A stretch of 64,000 bases of DNA. Origin: an uncultured bacterium. GTDB lineage: Bacteria > Bacillota > Clostridia > Lachnospirales > Lachnospiraceae. The stretch is from NCBI GenBank assembly GCA_947381965.1, contig CANCXX010000002.1:62001-126000 (forward strand). Reading direction: 5' to 3'. Positions 42,802-52,936 of this stretch are shown here, one piece after another (the first letter of the stretch is position 1; the number at the start of each line of letters is the position of its first letter). Position numbers and translations under genes: made by a program. The notes beneath the pieces are model-generated. The model was not told the origin of the DNA. It saw only the letters and a list, made by a program, of their open reading frames with translations, and ran no database searches.

Positions 42802-43365
42802 ATGTCCAAAAAATTTGGTAAATTTTTACTCTTCTCCGCTGTAGCCGGCGCTGCTGCTTATGGTGCATATCACTATTTCCAGACGAAAGACAACGCTCCT
42901 TCCTCAGACAAAGACGAGGATACGGATGATGATTTCGATGATTTCAGCGAGGACCTTGATGAGGATACCGACGTAACCAAAGAACGATCCTACGTCTCCT
43001 TAAATCTTGATAAGGCGGAGGCCATCGCTTCCGAAGCCTTTCATAAAGCCAAAGAAGTTATTGCTGATTCTGTCCAGCAGGTTAAGGATACCGTTAAATC
43101 CGTTACAGAAGGCCAGTCAGTTTCTGAAACAAACTTCACAGATTTAACTGCTGTAAATAAGGAAAAAAATGCGGAAAAAGAGACAGATACCAGTGGGGCG
43201 GATGAGGAAGCTTCCACCGATAAGAAAGCGGAAGACGCTTCACAGACAGAACCCGTAAAGGACGAAACTGCCCCGGCAGAACCTTCCGCCGAAAATGTTT
43301 CTTCTGAAACTGCCTCCTCCGACTCTTCCCAAAAGGTAGAAGAGTTCTATAACGACTCCGTGTAG
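42802..43365 (+). CDS. Acidic membrane-anchored protein of unknown function
   Basis: 187 aa. A short basic start (MSKKFGKF), one Ala/Gly-rich membrane helix (about 8-26, LLFSAVAGAAAYGAYHYF), then an Asp/Glu-rich disordered stretch (DEDTDDDFDDFSEDLDEDTD, 20 residues). An amphipathic helix follows (LDKAEAIASEAFHKAKEVIADSV), and then a Ser/Glu/Thr/Ala-rich tail to the end. No known domain. The layout resembles YtxH-like anchored proteins. AAAGGAG precedes the ATG and a strong terminator follows, so it is a real monocistronic gene. Confidence 0.75.
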   Translation: MSKKFGKFLLFSAVAGAAAYGAYHYFQTKDNAPSSDKDEDTDDDFDDFSEDLDEDTDVTKERSYVSLNLDKAEAIASEAFHKAKEVIADSVQQVKDTVKSVTEGQSVSETNFTDLTAVNKEKNAEKETDTSGADEEASTDKKAEDASQTEPVKDETAPAEPSAENVSSETASSDSSQKVEEFYNDSV

Positions 43366-43373
43366 ACAAAAAT

Positions 43374-43440
43374 CAGCCTGCCTAAAACGTGTCCGGAATC
43401 ATTCCTGTAATTTCCGCACGCCTTAAGCAGGTTGTTTTTA
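43374..43440. terminator. Long bidirectional terminator hairpin
   Basis: CAGCCTGCCTAA at 43374 faces TTAAGCAGGTTG ending near 43434, extended inwards by CGTG/CACG and CCGGAA/TTTCCG. A T-run follows on the + strand, and A-rich sequence on the other side serves the minus strand. Confidence 0.75.
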
Positions 43441-43487
43441 TTCCCATTCGCAAGGGGCCAAATGTCTGCCTGCAGCAGGGTCATTGA

Positions 43488-44957
43488 TTATAAAAAATGG
43501 GACCATGCCTTTTTCAAAAGACTGATTCCATAAGATATCTCCTGCTCTTCCAGCGCGCCATATCCTAAAAGAACCGTTCCTTCAAAAAGAGTCCCCTCTA
43601 TTCCGCTTTTTTTCATACAGGCATCCGATATGCCATACAGCCTTACCCCCTCTTTAGCCGCCGCTTTTAAAAGCTCTCCCTCCGGTATTTTCCTGCGGCT
43701 GGCAAGGAGAATATGGAGCCCTGCATTTTCACCGGACACCACAAATTCCTTTTCAAAGGCAGAAAGCTGCCCCAGCAGGAAATCGTGCTTAAGCCTGTAT
43801 ATCTTTCTCATTTTATTTAAATAGCGTTCAAAATAACCGTCTCTGATAAATTCATTTAATATCCGCTGGTCAATACGGGAAACTGTGGAGGCATAAAATC
43901 CACAGCTTTCTTTATAAACGGAAAGAAGCTTTAAGGGCAGAACCATATAACCCACACGTATGGCAGGGGCAATCGACTTGGAAAATGTACCCATATAAAT
44001 CACTTTTCCTTTCCTGTCAGAAGCCTGCAGGGAAGGAATGGGCTTTCCCTTGTACCGGAACTCACTGTCATAGTCATCTTCAATCAGGTAACGCTCTTCC
44101 TCCTCGTTGGCCCACTTTAAAAGCTCCAGTCTTCTTCCTATGGGCATAACAATTCCCGTAGGATACTGGTGGGAAGGCATTACATATGCCACCCTTGCTT
44201 TCGTTTCCCGGAGCTTTTCCACATCCATGCCGCTGCTGTCCATGGGAATTGCTTCTATTTCATAAGCAAAAGACCGGAATACTTTGTAGGCCCGTTTATA
44301 GGTAGGCTCCTCCATGGCGACCGGCACATGACGGCCTAATATTTTTTCCAGCAGCATAAAAAGATAATCTGTGCCGGCCCCTACAATAATCTGCTCCGGC
44401 CCACAGTTTACTCCTCTGGAAGAGTGAAGATACCTGCTGATGGTTTCCCTAAGCGCCTCGTCCCCTTGGGCGTCCCCCAGCGCAAACATTTCACTGTTGG
44501 CATCCACCAGAATATTTTTCGTTATTTTCTTCCATGTGGCAAAGGGAAAAGCTTTCAGACTTATGGCATGTGGGGAAAAATCATACTTTACAGGAAAGCG
44601 CTCTTCTCTCAAAAGCTCTTTATCCCCCCTGTCATCCAAAATTGAGAGGTTCTCTGCCGCTTTTTCTGATATTTTTTCTTCTTTTCCCACAGATAAATGA
44701 AATAAATCCTCTGCCGGACTTACAAAATATCCCTTACAGGGCCTTGCCTCCACATATCCTTCCGCCACCAGCTGTCCATAGGCAACGTCCACCGTACTTC
44801 TGGCTACCTGCAGATATTCCGCCAGAAAACGGGCAGAGGGAAGCTTCTCCCCCACCAGAAGCTTCCCTTTCCTTATTTCCTCTTTAATGTATTCATAAAT
44901 CTGCTGATACAGACATTTGCCTTCTGCATCCGTTAATTGAATGGCCAGATCCATCAT
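43488..44957 (-). CDS. MocR/PdxR-type GntR-aminotransferase regulator
   Basis: A 489-aa fusion of a GntR winged helix (about 1-80; LYQQIYEYIKEEIRKGKLLVGEKLPSAR cited in part, QVARSTVDVAYGQL) with a fold-type I aminotransferase domain. The PLP lysine is in YMGTFSKSIAP and the Asp/Tyr region in EDDYDSEFRY. Such regulators sense PLP or amino acids; PdxR controls vitamin B6 synthesis, but no pdx genes are near. The start at 44957 gives a 7-bp gap to the glnS stop, so it may be cotranscribed with glnS. Confidence 0.92.
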   Translation of the reverse strand: MMDLAIQLTDAEGKCLYQQIYEYIKEEIRKGKLLVGEKLPSARFLAEYLQVARSTVDVAYGQLVAEGYVEARPCKGYFVSPAEDLFHLSVGKEEKISEKAAENLSILDDRGDKELLREERFPVKYDFSPHAISLKAFPFATWKKITKNILVDANSEMFALGDAQGDEALRETISRYLHSSRGVNCGPEQIIVGAGTDYLFMLLEKILGRHVPVAMEEPTYKRAYKVFRSFAYEIEAIPMDSSGMDVEKLRETKARVAYVMPSHQYPTGIVMPIGRRLELLKWANEEEERYLIEDDYDSEFRYKGKPIPSLQASDRKGKVIYMGTFSKSIAPAIRVGYMVLPLKLLSVYKESCGFYASTVSRIDQRILNEFIRDGYFERYLNKMRKIYRLKHDFLLGQLSAFEKEFVVSGENAGLHILLASRRKIPEGELLKAAAKEGVRLYGISDACMKKSGIEGTLFEGTVLLGYGALEEQEISYGISLLKKAWSHFL

Positions 44958-44964
44958 TGCTATA

Positions 44965-46674
44965 TTAATCCTTTTTAGGAAGCACATAAGAACTTTTCAG
45001 AGAAACAATTCTGTTAAACACAAGCGCTCCCTCCTTTGAGTCCTTTGTATCCACACAGAAATATCCCTGACGCACAAACTGGAAGCTTTCATAGGGTTTT
45101 GCATCTTTAAGCCCCGGCTCTAAGAAGCACTCCTTCAAAACCGTAAGGGAATTGGGATTTAAGTTCAGGCTTCCATCTTCATTATATACACCCTTTTCTT
45201 CGTCAATGATATTTTCATAAAGCCTTACCTCAGCCTTCACCGCTTCCTTTGCAGGCACCCAATGAATGGTTCCTTTTACCTTACGTCCGTTAAAACCGCT
45301 GCCGCATTTGGTTTCCGGATCATATGTGCAGTGCACTTCAATGACCTTTCCCTGTTCATCCTTCACGCAGCCTGTACATGTAACAAAATAAGCGTTCATC
45401 AGGCGCACCTCATTGCCCGGATACAGCCGGAAGTATTTTTTCGGCGGTTCCTCCATAAAATCTTCACGGTCAATGTAAAGTTCTCTGCCAAAAGGTATCT
45501 GCCTGGTGCCCATTTCTTCATTCTCAAGATTGTTGGCAGCCTCCAGCATCTCCACCTGATCCTCCGGGTAGTTGTCAATAATCAGCTTTACAGGGTCCAG
45601 GGCCGCCATCATGCGAGGGCGCTTTAATTTTAAGTCTTCTCTGATACAGTATTCCAGCATCGCATAGTCTGCGGAAGAGTTACTTTTGGACACCCCGCAC
45701 AGCTCCACAAACATCCTGACAGACTCCGGTGTAAACCCTCTTCTCCTTAAAGCGGCAATGGATACCAGCCTTGGGTCGTCCCAGCCGTCCACAATGCCCT
45801 CTTCCACCAGTTTCTTAATATATCTCTTGCCTGTTACCACATTGGTCAGATACATTTTTGCAAACTCAATCTGTCTGGGAGGATTCGGGTATTCCAGCTC
45901 CCGGACCACCCAGTCATAAAGAGGTCTGTGATCCTCAAACTCTAACGTACAAATAGAATGGGTAATGCCCTCAATGGCGTCTTCAATTGGATGGGCAAAA
46001 TCGTACATAGGGTAAATACACCATTCATCCCCGGTATTGTGATGGGACATATGGGCAACACGGTAAATGATAGGGTCCCGCATATTTATGTTAGGAGACG
46101 CCATATCGATTTTTGCACGAAGCGTCTTTTCCCCGTCTGCATATTCCCCATTTTTCATTTTTTCAAAAAGCGTAAGATTCTCTTCAATACTGCGCTCACG
46201 GCTGGGGTCGTTCTTTCCCGGTTCCGTAAGAGTTCCCCTGTATTCCTTCATTTCCTCTGCAGAAAGATCTGACACGTAGGCTTTTCCTTTGCGTATCAGC
46301 TTTACTGCCGCTTCATACATCTGCCCAAAATAATTGGATGCAAAAAACAACCGGTCCTCCCAATCCGCACCCAGCCACTTAATATCCGCAAGAATAGACT
46401 CCACAAACTCGGTCTTTTCTTTGGTGGGATTGGTATCGTCAAAGCGCATGTTGAACTTTCCGTTATATTCCTTTGCAAGGCCATAATTAAGAAGGATACT
46501 CTTGGCATGCCCAATATGCAGATATCCATTGGGCTCCGGCGGGAATCTGGTGTGTACGGTATTATATACACCCTCTGCCAGATCCTTATCAATCATCTGC
46601 TCTATAAAGTTTCTGGAGCCTGTCACCTGGGATTCTTCCTTTAAATCACTGTTTTTTTCTTCAATCTCACTCAT
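44965..46674 (-). CDS. glnS: Glutaminyl-tRNA synthetase
   Basis: Class I synthetase that charges tRNA-Gln directly. It has 569 aa: HIGH motif in [15 protein letters not shown] near residue 50, [16 protein letters not shown], and the C-terminal anticodon-binding beta-barrels. The KMSKS region reads [10 protein letters not shown], a variant I recall from other Clostridia. A direct GlnRS in a Firmicute suggests acquisition by an ancestor, since many Firmicutes use the GatCAB route. The SD (GGAGG) lies 12 nt before the ATG and is partly held in a hairpin with the end of the upstream GGDEF-EAL gene. Confidence 0.96.
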   Translation of the reverse strand: MSEIEEKNSDLKEESQVTGSRNFIEQMIDKDLAEGVYNTVHTRFPPEPNGYLHIGHAKSILLNYGLAKEYNGKFNMRFDDTNPTKEKTEFVESILADIKWLGADWEDRLFFASNYFGQMYEAAVKLIRKGKAYVSDLSAEEMKEYRGTLTEPGKNDPSRERSIEENLTLFEKMKNGEYADGEKTLRAKIDMASPNINMRDPIIYRVAHMSHHNTGDEWCIYPMYDFAHPIEDAIEGITHSICTLEFEDHRPLYDWVVRELEYPNPPRQIEFAKMYLTNVVTGKRYIKKLVEEGIVDGWDDPRLVSIAALRRRGFTPESVRMFVELCGVSKSNSSADYAMLEYCIREDLKLKRPRMMAALDPVKLIIDNYPEDQVEMLEAANNLENEEMGTRQIPFGRELYIDREDFMEEPPKKYFRLYPGNEVRLMNAYFVTCTGCVKDEQGKVIEVHCTYDPETKCGSGFNGRKVKGTIHWVPAKEAVKAEVRLYENIIDEEKGVYNEDGSLNLNPNSLTVLKECFLEPGLKDAKPYESFQFVRQGYFCVDTKDSKEGALVFNRIVSLKSSYVLPKKD

Positions 46675-46683
46675 AACTTATTA

Positions 46684-46710
46684 GCCCCTCCAGCTCATTT
46701 GCGCTGGGGC
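46684..46710 (-). promoter_or_regulatory. Hairpin at the glnS Shine-Dalgarno
   Basis: In the transcript GCCCCAGC (46710-46703), in the last codons of the upstream gene, pairs with GCT-GGA-GGGGC (46694-46684). The GGA is bulged and the rest of the GGAGGGG SD is in the stem. Ribosomes finishing the upstream gene would open it. Confidence 0.5.
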
Positions 46711-49388
46711 CATACCTCCTTTTTGTTCTTCTGCGCATATTTTTTTTCAAAGGCCCTAAAAGACATGGGCCGGTCAAAGTAATATCCCTGTACCTGTCCA
46801 ACGCCCATTTCCGATAAAATCTCAAGCTGCCCTTTCGTCTCCACGCCTTCCACACACAATTGGACATCAAGATTTTCCGCTAAATCACCTACCATTCTGA
46901 TAAATGACCGGGCGTACGCATCCCTGTCCAGGTCCTTCACAAAGCTTTGGTCCACTTTAATCAAATCCAGCGGAAATTCCCTGATATGGTTTAAAGAAGA
47001 ATAGCCGGTTCCAAAGTCATCCAGCGCAATCTGGACTCCCAGCTTCTTAATCCCTGACAAAATTTCCCTCATATGCTCCATATCGTTTATTGCCAAATCC
47101 TCTGTCACTTCAAGCATAAGATTATGGGGCGTTATTCCTGTATCTTTAATAACTTTTTCTATTGTTTCCACAATATCTGTCTGTAAAAGCTGGACTACTG
47201 AAAGATTTACATTGACTTTGTATTCCGGATGACCGCTTCGGTTCCACTTTCTGCAGTTTTTACAGGCTTCCTGCAGTACATATGCGCCAATGGGATTAAT
47301 CAGCCCCAAATATTCTGCCATGGGTATAAATTCTGACGGTAACATATACCCCATTTCTGCATTATTCCAGCGTATTAAGGCTTCCGCTCCTATACAGGAA
47401 TAATTCTTTCCCCGTATGTCAATAATCGGCTGGTAGTATACTTTAAATTCCTGGTATCCTTTAACCGTAGCATCCCGCATATTCTTTTCCATGTCAAGGC
47501 GCTTGCCTGACCGGGCATCCATATCATCGCAATAGCGGGCCATTCTGTTCTTTCCGCCTTTCTTGGCCTCATACATGGCAATGTCCGCCTTTTTTACCAG
47601 CTCATGGACTTCGCTGCCCTCTGTTGGAAATTCCACTGCCCCCATGCTCATGGTGCAGTAATAATCTGCATCCTTTAAAAACCAGGGCTTTACAAAAATT
47701 TCTTCTATGGATGCAATAATTTTATCTAATTGTTCATACTGCTCCGGCGGCACAATAATAACAAACTCGTCTCCGCCCATCCGGTAACAGCACTCTTCAA
47801 TTCCTTCCACCTGCTTTAAGCTGTGGGAAATGGCCTTTAACAGCACATCTCCATACTGGTGCCCCAGCCCGTCATTGATATGCTTAAAGTTATCCAGATC
47901 CATATAAAGCAACATCCCCTTACGGCCTTGGGCAGACGCCTCTTCCACATATCTTGCAAGATCATCCTCACAGCCCATGCGGTTATAAAGACCTGTCAGA
48001 AAATCAATACGGACCTGTTTTTCCAGCTGTTTTTGATAGTTCTTCCTTTCCGTAATATCATACAGTACACATAAAAGAGCGTTTCCGCCGTCTCCCCATT
48101 TTATCCTTGTATGATAAAAGTCAAACCAGCGCTCTTTTTGTGAGTCGTACACTTCACGGTAGTTGCCGTCTTCCTGCAGCCACCCATCAAACACAGAATT
48201 TATTGTTTTGCTTTCCAGTTCTTCTTTAAAGGCACGGCGCATACTACGGTTAGCAAACAGCATTTCCCCTGTGGCAATATTTTTCACATAAACTGCACTT
48301 TCCACATGATCCATCATAGTTTCCAGAGATACATTCACATTAGAAAGGGTATCCCTCTGGGCACGTCTTGAAAGAATGCTTTGCAGAATTTTAACAGCAT
48401 CGTTTAAAAATTTTATTTCTCCCAGCGTCCAGGTACGCTCTCTTGTGATTTCTCCAAAGCATACCCGCAGATTTTCCAGATTATCCGCCATAACAGGCAT
48501 TATAATAACTGCCTTAAGCCCCAAAGCTTCCAGTTCTTCTTTTTCTCCTGCATTTTTCATGGATGCAGCCGAAAGTACCAGAGTCTTTTCCGTGCGCAAA
48601 AGAGAGATATCCGTAAAGGTTTCAAACTCCCATACCGTTTTCTTTTTACACCATTTAGACATGATATGAGGATACTGACCACTTTTTGATATCCGGTAAA
48701 CTGCCGCTGTGCTTAAGTCCAGCAGTTCCCCCACCAGGCTTAACAATCTGCTGATAATCACTTCCGTAGGTTCTCCGCTTTCAAGAAACTGTATCGCCTC
48801 AGTTAACGCCTCTGCACGTTTCTGTCCCGCTGCCATTTCTTTTTCAGAAAGACGGCTCCTTCTGTCTGCCATGTCTGCGCTGACCTTTGCGCATTTATAA
48901 GAAAGGAGTTCATTTGAAATGTCCCTCAGGGTATCTATGGTCTTTAAAAACTGCCTTTCACTTATCACATTGGTAATTCCCTCAAGAGGGGGATTTTCAT
49001 AATCTTCCGTATCTTTCACATCATCCAGCACGCCACAAACAAGCCAGTTGATTACCGCCTTGCCCTGTACCCGGCCTGATATCAAAGCCAGACGCACATT
49101 GGGGTAAGCGGTTGTCTCAACGGCCTGGTCCTCAAGTGTACTTTCAGAAACCCGGAGCAGCATATTCTGAAACTGCTCCCCGTCTATAGTCTTCTTTACT
49201 TTGTCAGCTTCCTCCGGCCTGCCGCCAAAACTGGTAAACGGATTCCCCTGACTATCCACGCAGCATACAAATATGTTCGCAATATTGCAAAAGTAATGCT
49301 GCCATTTTTCCAGTTCCCTTCCCTTAACAAGGCTGCTTAGTAATGTCTCTTCCTCCTGCCCGTAAAGCAGATCCTCCAGGTCATTCAT
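46695..49388 (-). CDS. GGDEF-EAL cyclic-di-GMP turnover protein with sensory domains
   Basis: 897 aa, no membrane helix. Domains in order: a PocR-like sensory region (about 25-150), a GAF domain (about 190-335), a PAS domain (about 345-455), GGDEF (about 465-625; RMGGDEFVIIV intact, DLDNFKHINDGLGH) and EAL (about 640-885). The EAL catalytic set is complete: EALIRW, NVNLSVVQL, LEVTEDLA, ALDDFGTGYSSL, KVDQSFV and VEGVET. Both synthesis and hydrolysis of c-di-GMP are possible. It lies 20 bp before glnS and after guaB, separated from guaB by a MITE. Confidence 0.95.
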   Translation of the reverse strand: MNDLEDLLYGQEEETLLSSLVKGRELEKWQHYFCNIANIFVCCVDSQGNPFTSFGGRPEEADKVKKTIDGEQFQNMLLRVSESTLEDQAVETTAYPNVRLALISGRVQGKAVINWLVCGVLDDVKDTEDYENPPLEGITNVISERQFLKTIDTLRDISNELLSYKCAKVSADMADRRSRLSEKEMAAGQKRAEALTEAIQFLESGEPTEVIISRLLSLVGELLDLSTAAVYRISKSGQYPHIMSKWCKKKTVWEFETFTDISLLRTEKTLVLSAASMKNAGEKEELEALGLKAVIIMPVMADNLENLRVCFGEITRERTWTLGEIKFLNDAVKILQSILSRRAQRDTLSNVNVSLETMMDHVESAVYVKNIATGEMLFANRSMRRAFKEELESKTINSVFDGWLQEDGNYREVYDSQKERWFDFYHTRIKWGDGGNALLCVLYDITERKNYQKQLEKQVRIDFLTGLYNRMGCEDDLARYVEEASAQGRKGMLLYMDLDNFKHINDGLGHQYGDVLLKAISHSLKQVEGIEECCYRMGGDEFVIIVPPEQYEQLDKIIASIEEIFVKPWFLKDADYYCTMSMGAVEFPTEGSEVHELVKKADIAMYEAKKGGKNRMARYCDDMDARSGKRLDMEKNMRDATVKGYQEFKVYYQPIIDIRGKNYSCIGAEALIRWNNAEMGYMLPSEFIPMAEYLGLINPIGAYVLQEACKNCRKWNRSGHPEYKVNVNLSVVQLLQTDIVETIEKVIKDTGITPHNLMLEVTEDLAINDMEHMREILSGIKKLGVQIALDDFGTGYSSLNHIREFPLDLIKVDQSFVKDLDRDAYARSFIRMVGDLAENLDVQLCVEGVETKGQLEILSEMGVGQVQGYYFDRPMSFRAFEKKYAQKNKKEVWPQRK

Positions 49389-49410
49389 AGTAAGCCTTCT
49401 CCTTATACCT

Positions 49411-51230
<1,820 letters not shown>

Positions 51231-51244
51231 TTTTTTATTTAGAA

Positions 51245-51739
51245 TTAGTCTTTGAATACTTTTCTGGGGGCTACTGCCTGCATAGCATTAATCATTTCCG
51301 CATTTGGCTCGAAAATAACCTTCTGTTTTCCATCATAAAAAAATACATATCTGGTATCCGGCTGCTTCTCCTCCCCTGAACTGTAGTCCACGGTTTTATC
51401 ATTTCTGTTTTTGAAATTGTCAAGGTGCCAGGATTTGATGGGCGCCACGATCTCCATCTGACCTAAATCAAAAACCGCAACTCTTTTACGTCTGCTCTTA
51501 GCCATTACCTTGTCAATGGTAAGCTCCTTGTCCACATAAAGATACTCATACTCCAAATCGGCATTCAGATTAATAAAATAAGCGCCAATGCCAATTGCAA
51601 TACCGATTAAAAATGCCGGCATAAATATAAGCCCCAGAAACAAAAACCCGCCGCAGAGCATCATTGACAGGATTTTAAGGAGCGTTAAATACGCCGGAGT
51701 TTTTCTTTTAATCATCCATTCTACATATGTTTCGTTCAT
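51245..51739 (-). CDS. DUF6106-family membrane protein
   Basis: 164 aa. The N-terminal part has two adjacent membrane helices (about 20-55, LLKILSMMLCGGFLFLGLIF then FMPAFLIGIAIGIGAYFI). A cytosolic beta-rich domain follows with the stretches YEYLYVDKELTIDKVMAKSRRKR, FDLGQMEIVAPIKS and YVFFYDGKQKVIFEPN, recalling PH-like (bPH) domains. Function unknown. The start at 51739 follows GGAGG by 5 nt. It is upstream of guaB with only the structured repeat between. Confidence 0.78.
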   Translation of the reverse strand: MNETYVEWMIKRKTPAYLTLLKILSMMLCGGFLFLGLIFMPAFLIGIAIGIGAYFINLNADLEYEYLYVDKELTIDKVMAKSRRKRVAVFDLGQMEIVAPIKSWHLDNFKNRNDKTVDYSSGEEKQPDTRYVFFYDGKQKVIFEPNAEMINAMQAVAPRKVFKD

Positions 51740-51906
51740 ACTTTCCTCCAAATGTTTTTTATGGTCCCTGACGGGCAGATAGATATTTACATTATGATAT
51801 TATATTTTTCTCAAACTTGCAAGACATATCAATCCTGCTTTTTCCGTCTTTCCCCAAATTTTACAAAAAATTTACCATCTTTTTATAGAATATCCTTTCT
51901 CGTGCG

Positions 51907-51935
51907 TTGACACATTTTTACAAAATCGTTATGAT
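51907..51935 (+). promoter_or_regulatory. Sigma-A promoter
   Basis: TTGACA (51907-51912), 17-bp spacer, TATGAT (51930-51935), about 55 nt before the next start codon. Confidence 0.8.
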
Positions 51936-51991
51936 AATAACTGTGGCTGAGAAAGGCGGGAGCGAAAAACGCTCCGGCATGGAGGATTGTA

Positions 51992-52849
51992 ATGAATAAA
52001 AAAGAAAAAGAGCCCCGTGAATACCGGGGAGTAAACGATGAAATCAGGGAACAGCAGCGGAAAACAAAGGACATGACCCTGAAAGGAAAACTGCAGTATT
52101 TCTGGGATTACTACAGGTATCATACTCTGGCGGCTGTGTTCATCACATTTATGGCCGTTTCACTGATACACAATGTTGTCACCGCCAAGGATTATATTTT
52201 TAACGGAATTATGCTAAATGCCTACAGTCTGTCCTCCCAGAGCATTGAAACGGCTTTCGCGGAATATGCAGGACTGGATACGGAAAAATATGAGTGCTTT
52301 ATTGATACCTCTTCCACAATGTCTTTGGACAACCACACGGAATATGAGATGGCAACCGGGCAGAAAATCGTTGCCATGATCCAGACCCGTGACCTGGACG
52401 CAGTGGTTTTTGACTCGGAAATGTTTAATAATTATTCCTATAACCAAATGTTCTGTGACCTTAGAAATGTTCTGACCGAAGAAGAACTTGCCCGGCACAA
52501 AGACAATCTTTATTATATAGAATATGCGGAAATTCGGAAAATGGAAGAAGACTCTGATTATATCTGCCCGGAACTTGTAACGCCTTACGATGACCGCACG
52601 CCGGAAGGCGTTGCTGCCGAAGCGGAAAAGCACAGGCACCCTGAAAATATGGAAGAGCCTGTACCTGTGGGAATTTATATGGCGGACTCCCCTTTTGCAG
52701 TAAAAAGCAATTCTTACTTTCATGTAATTCCAATCTTTGGGATTGTCACCTCTTCTGAAAGATACGATACTGCAAGACAATATCTGGAATTTTTGTGGGA
52801 TGACACCATTGATTTTTCACAGATGGAAGATACAGAATCCCTTTGGTAA
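51992..52849 (+). CDS. Single-pass membrane protein of unknown function, 285 aa
   Basis: I do not recognise a named family, though the type is common in Lachnospiraceae. A charged cytosolic start of about 45 aa (YRGVNDEIREQQRKTKDM) precedes one membrane helix (about 47-66, HTLAAVFITFMAVSLIHNVV). An extracytoplasmic domain follows that resembles a substrate-binding or sensor domain (TRDLDAVVFDSEMF; VPVGIYMADSPF). No lipobox. GGAGG precedes the ATG; promoter at 51907 and terminator at 52861, so monocistronic. Confidence 0.75.
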   Translation: MNKKEKEPREYRGVNDEIREQQRKTKDMTLKGKLQYFWDYYRYHTLAAVFITFMAVSLIHNVVTAKDYIFNGIMLNAYSLSSQSIETAFAEYAGLDTEKYECFIDTSSTMSLDNHTEYEMATGQKIVAMIQTRDLDAVVFDSEMFNNYSYNQMFCDLRNVLTEEELARHKDNLYYIEYAEIRKMEEDSDYICPELVTPYDDRTPEGVAAEAEKHRHPENMEEPVPVGIYMADSPFAVKSNSYFHVIPIFGIVTSSERYDTARQYLEFLWDDTIDFSQMEDTESLW

Positions 52850-52860
52850 GCAGATACATG

Positions 52861-52900
52861 CCCCCTAAAAGACGGTGTAACCATCTCTTAGGGGGACTTT
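52861..52900 (+). terminator. Intrinsic terminator
   Basis: CCCCCTAAAAGACGG (52861-52875) pairs with CCATCTCTTAGGGGG (52881-52895) with two mismatches (A-C and C-A), followed by ACTTTCTATTTT. Confidence 0.8.
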
Positions 52901-52936
52901 CTATTTTCAAAGTCATCTTCCGCAAAAGACAAAATT

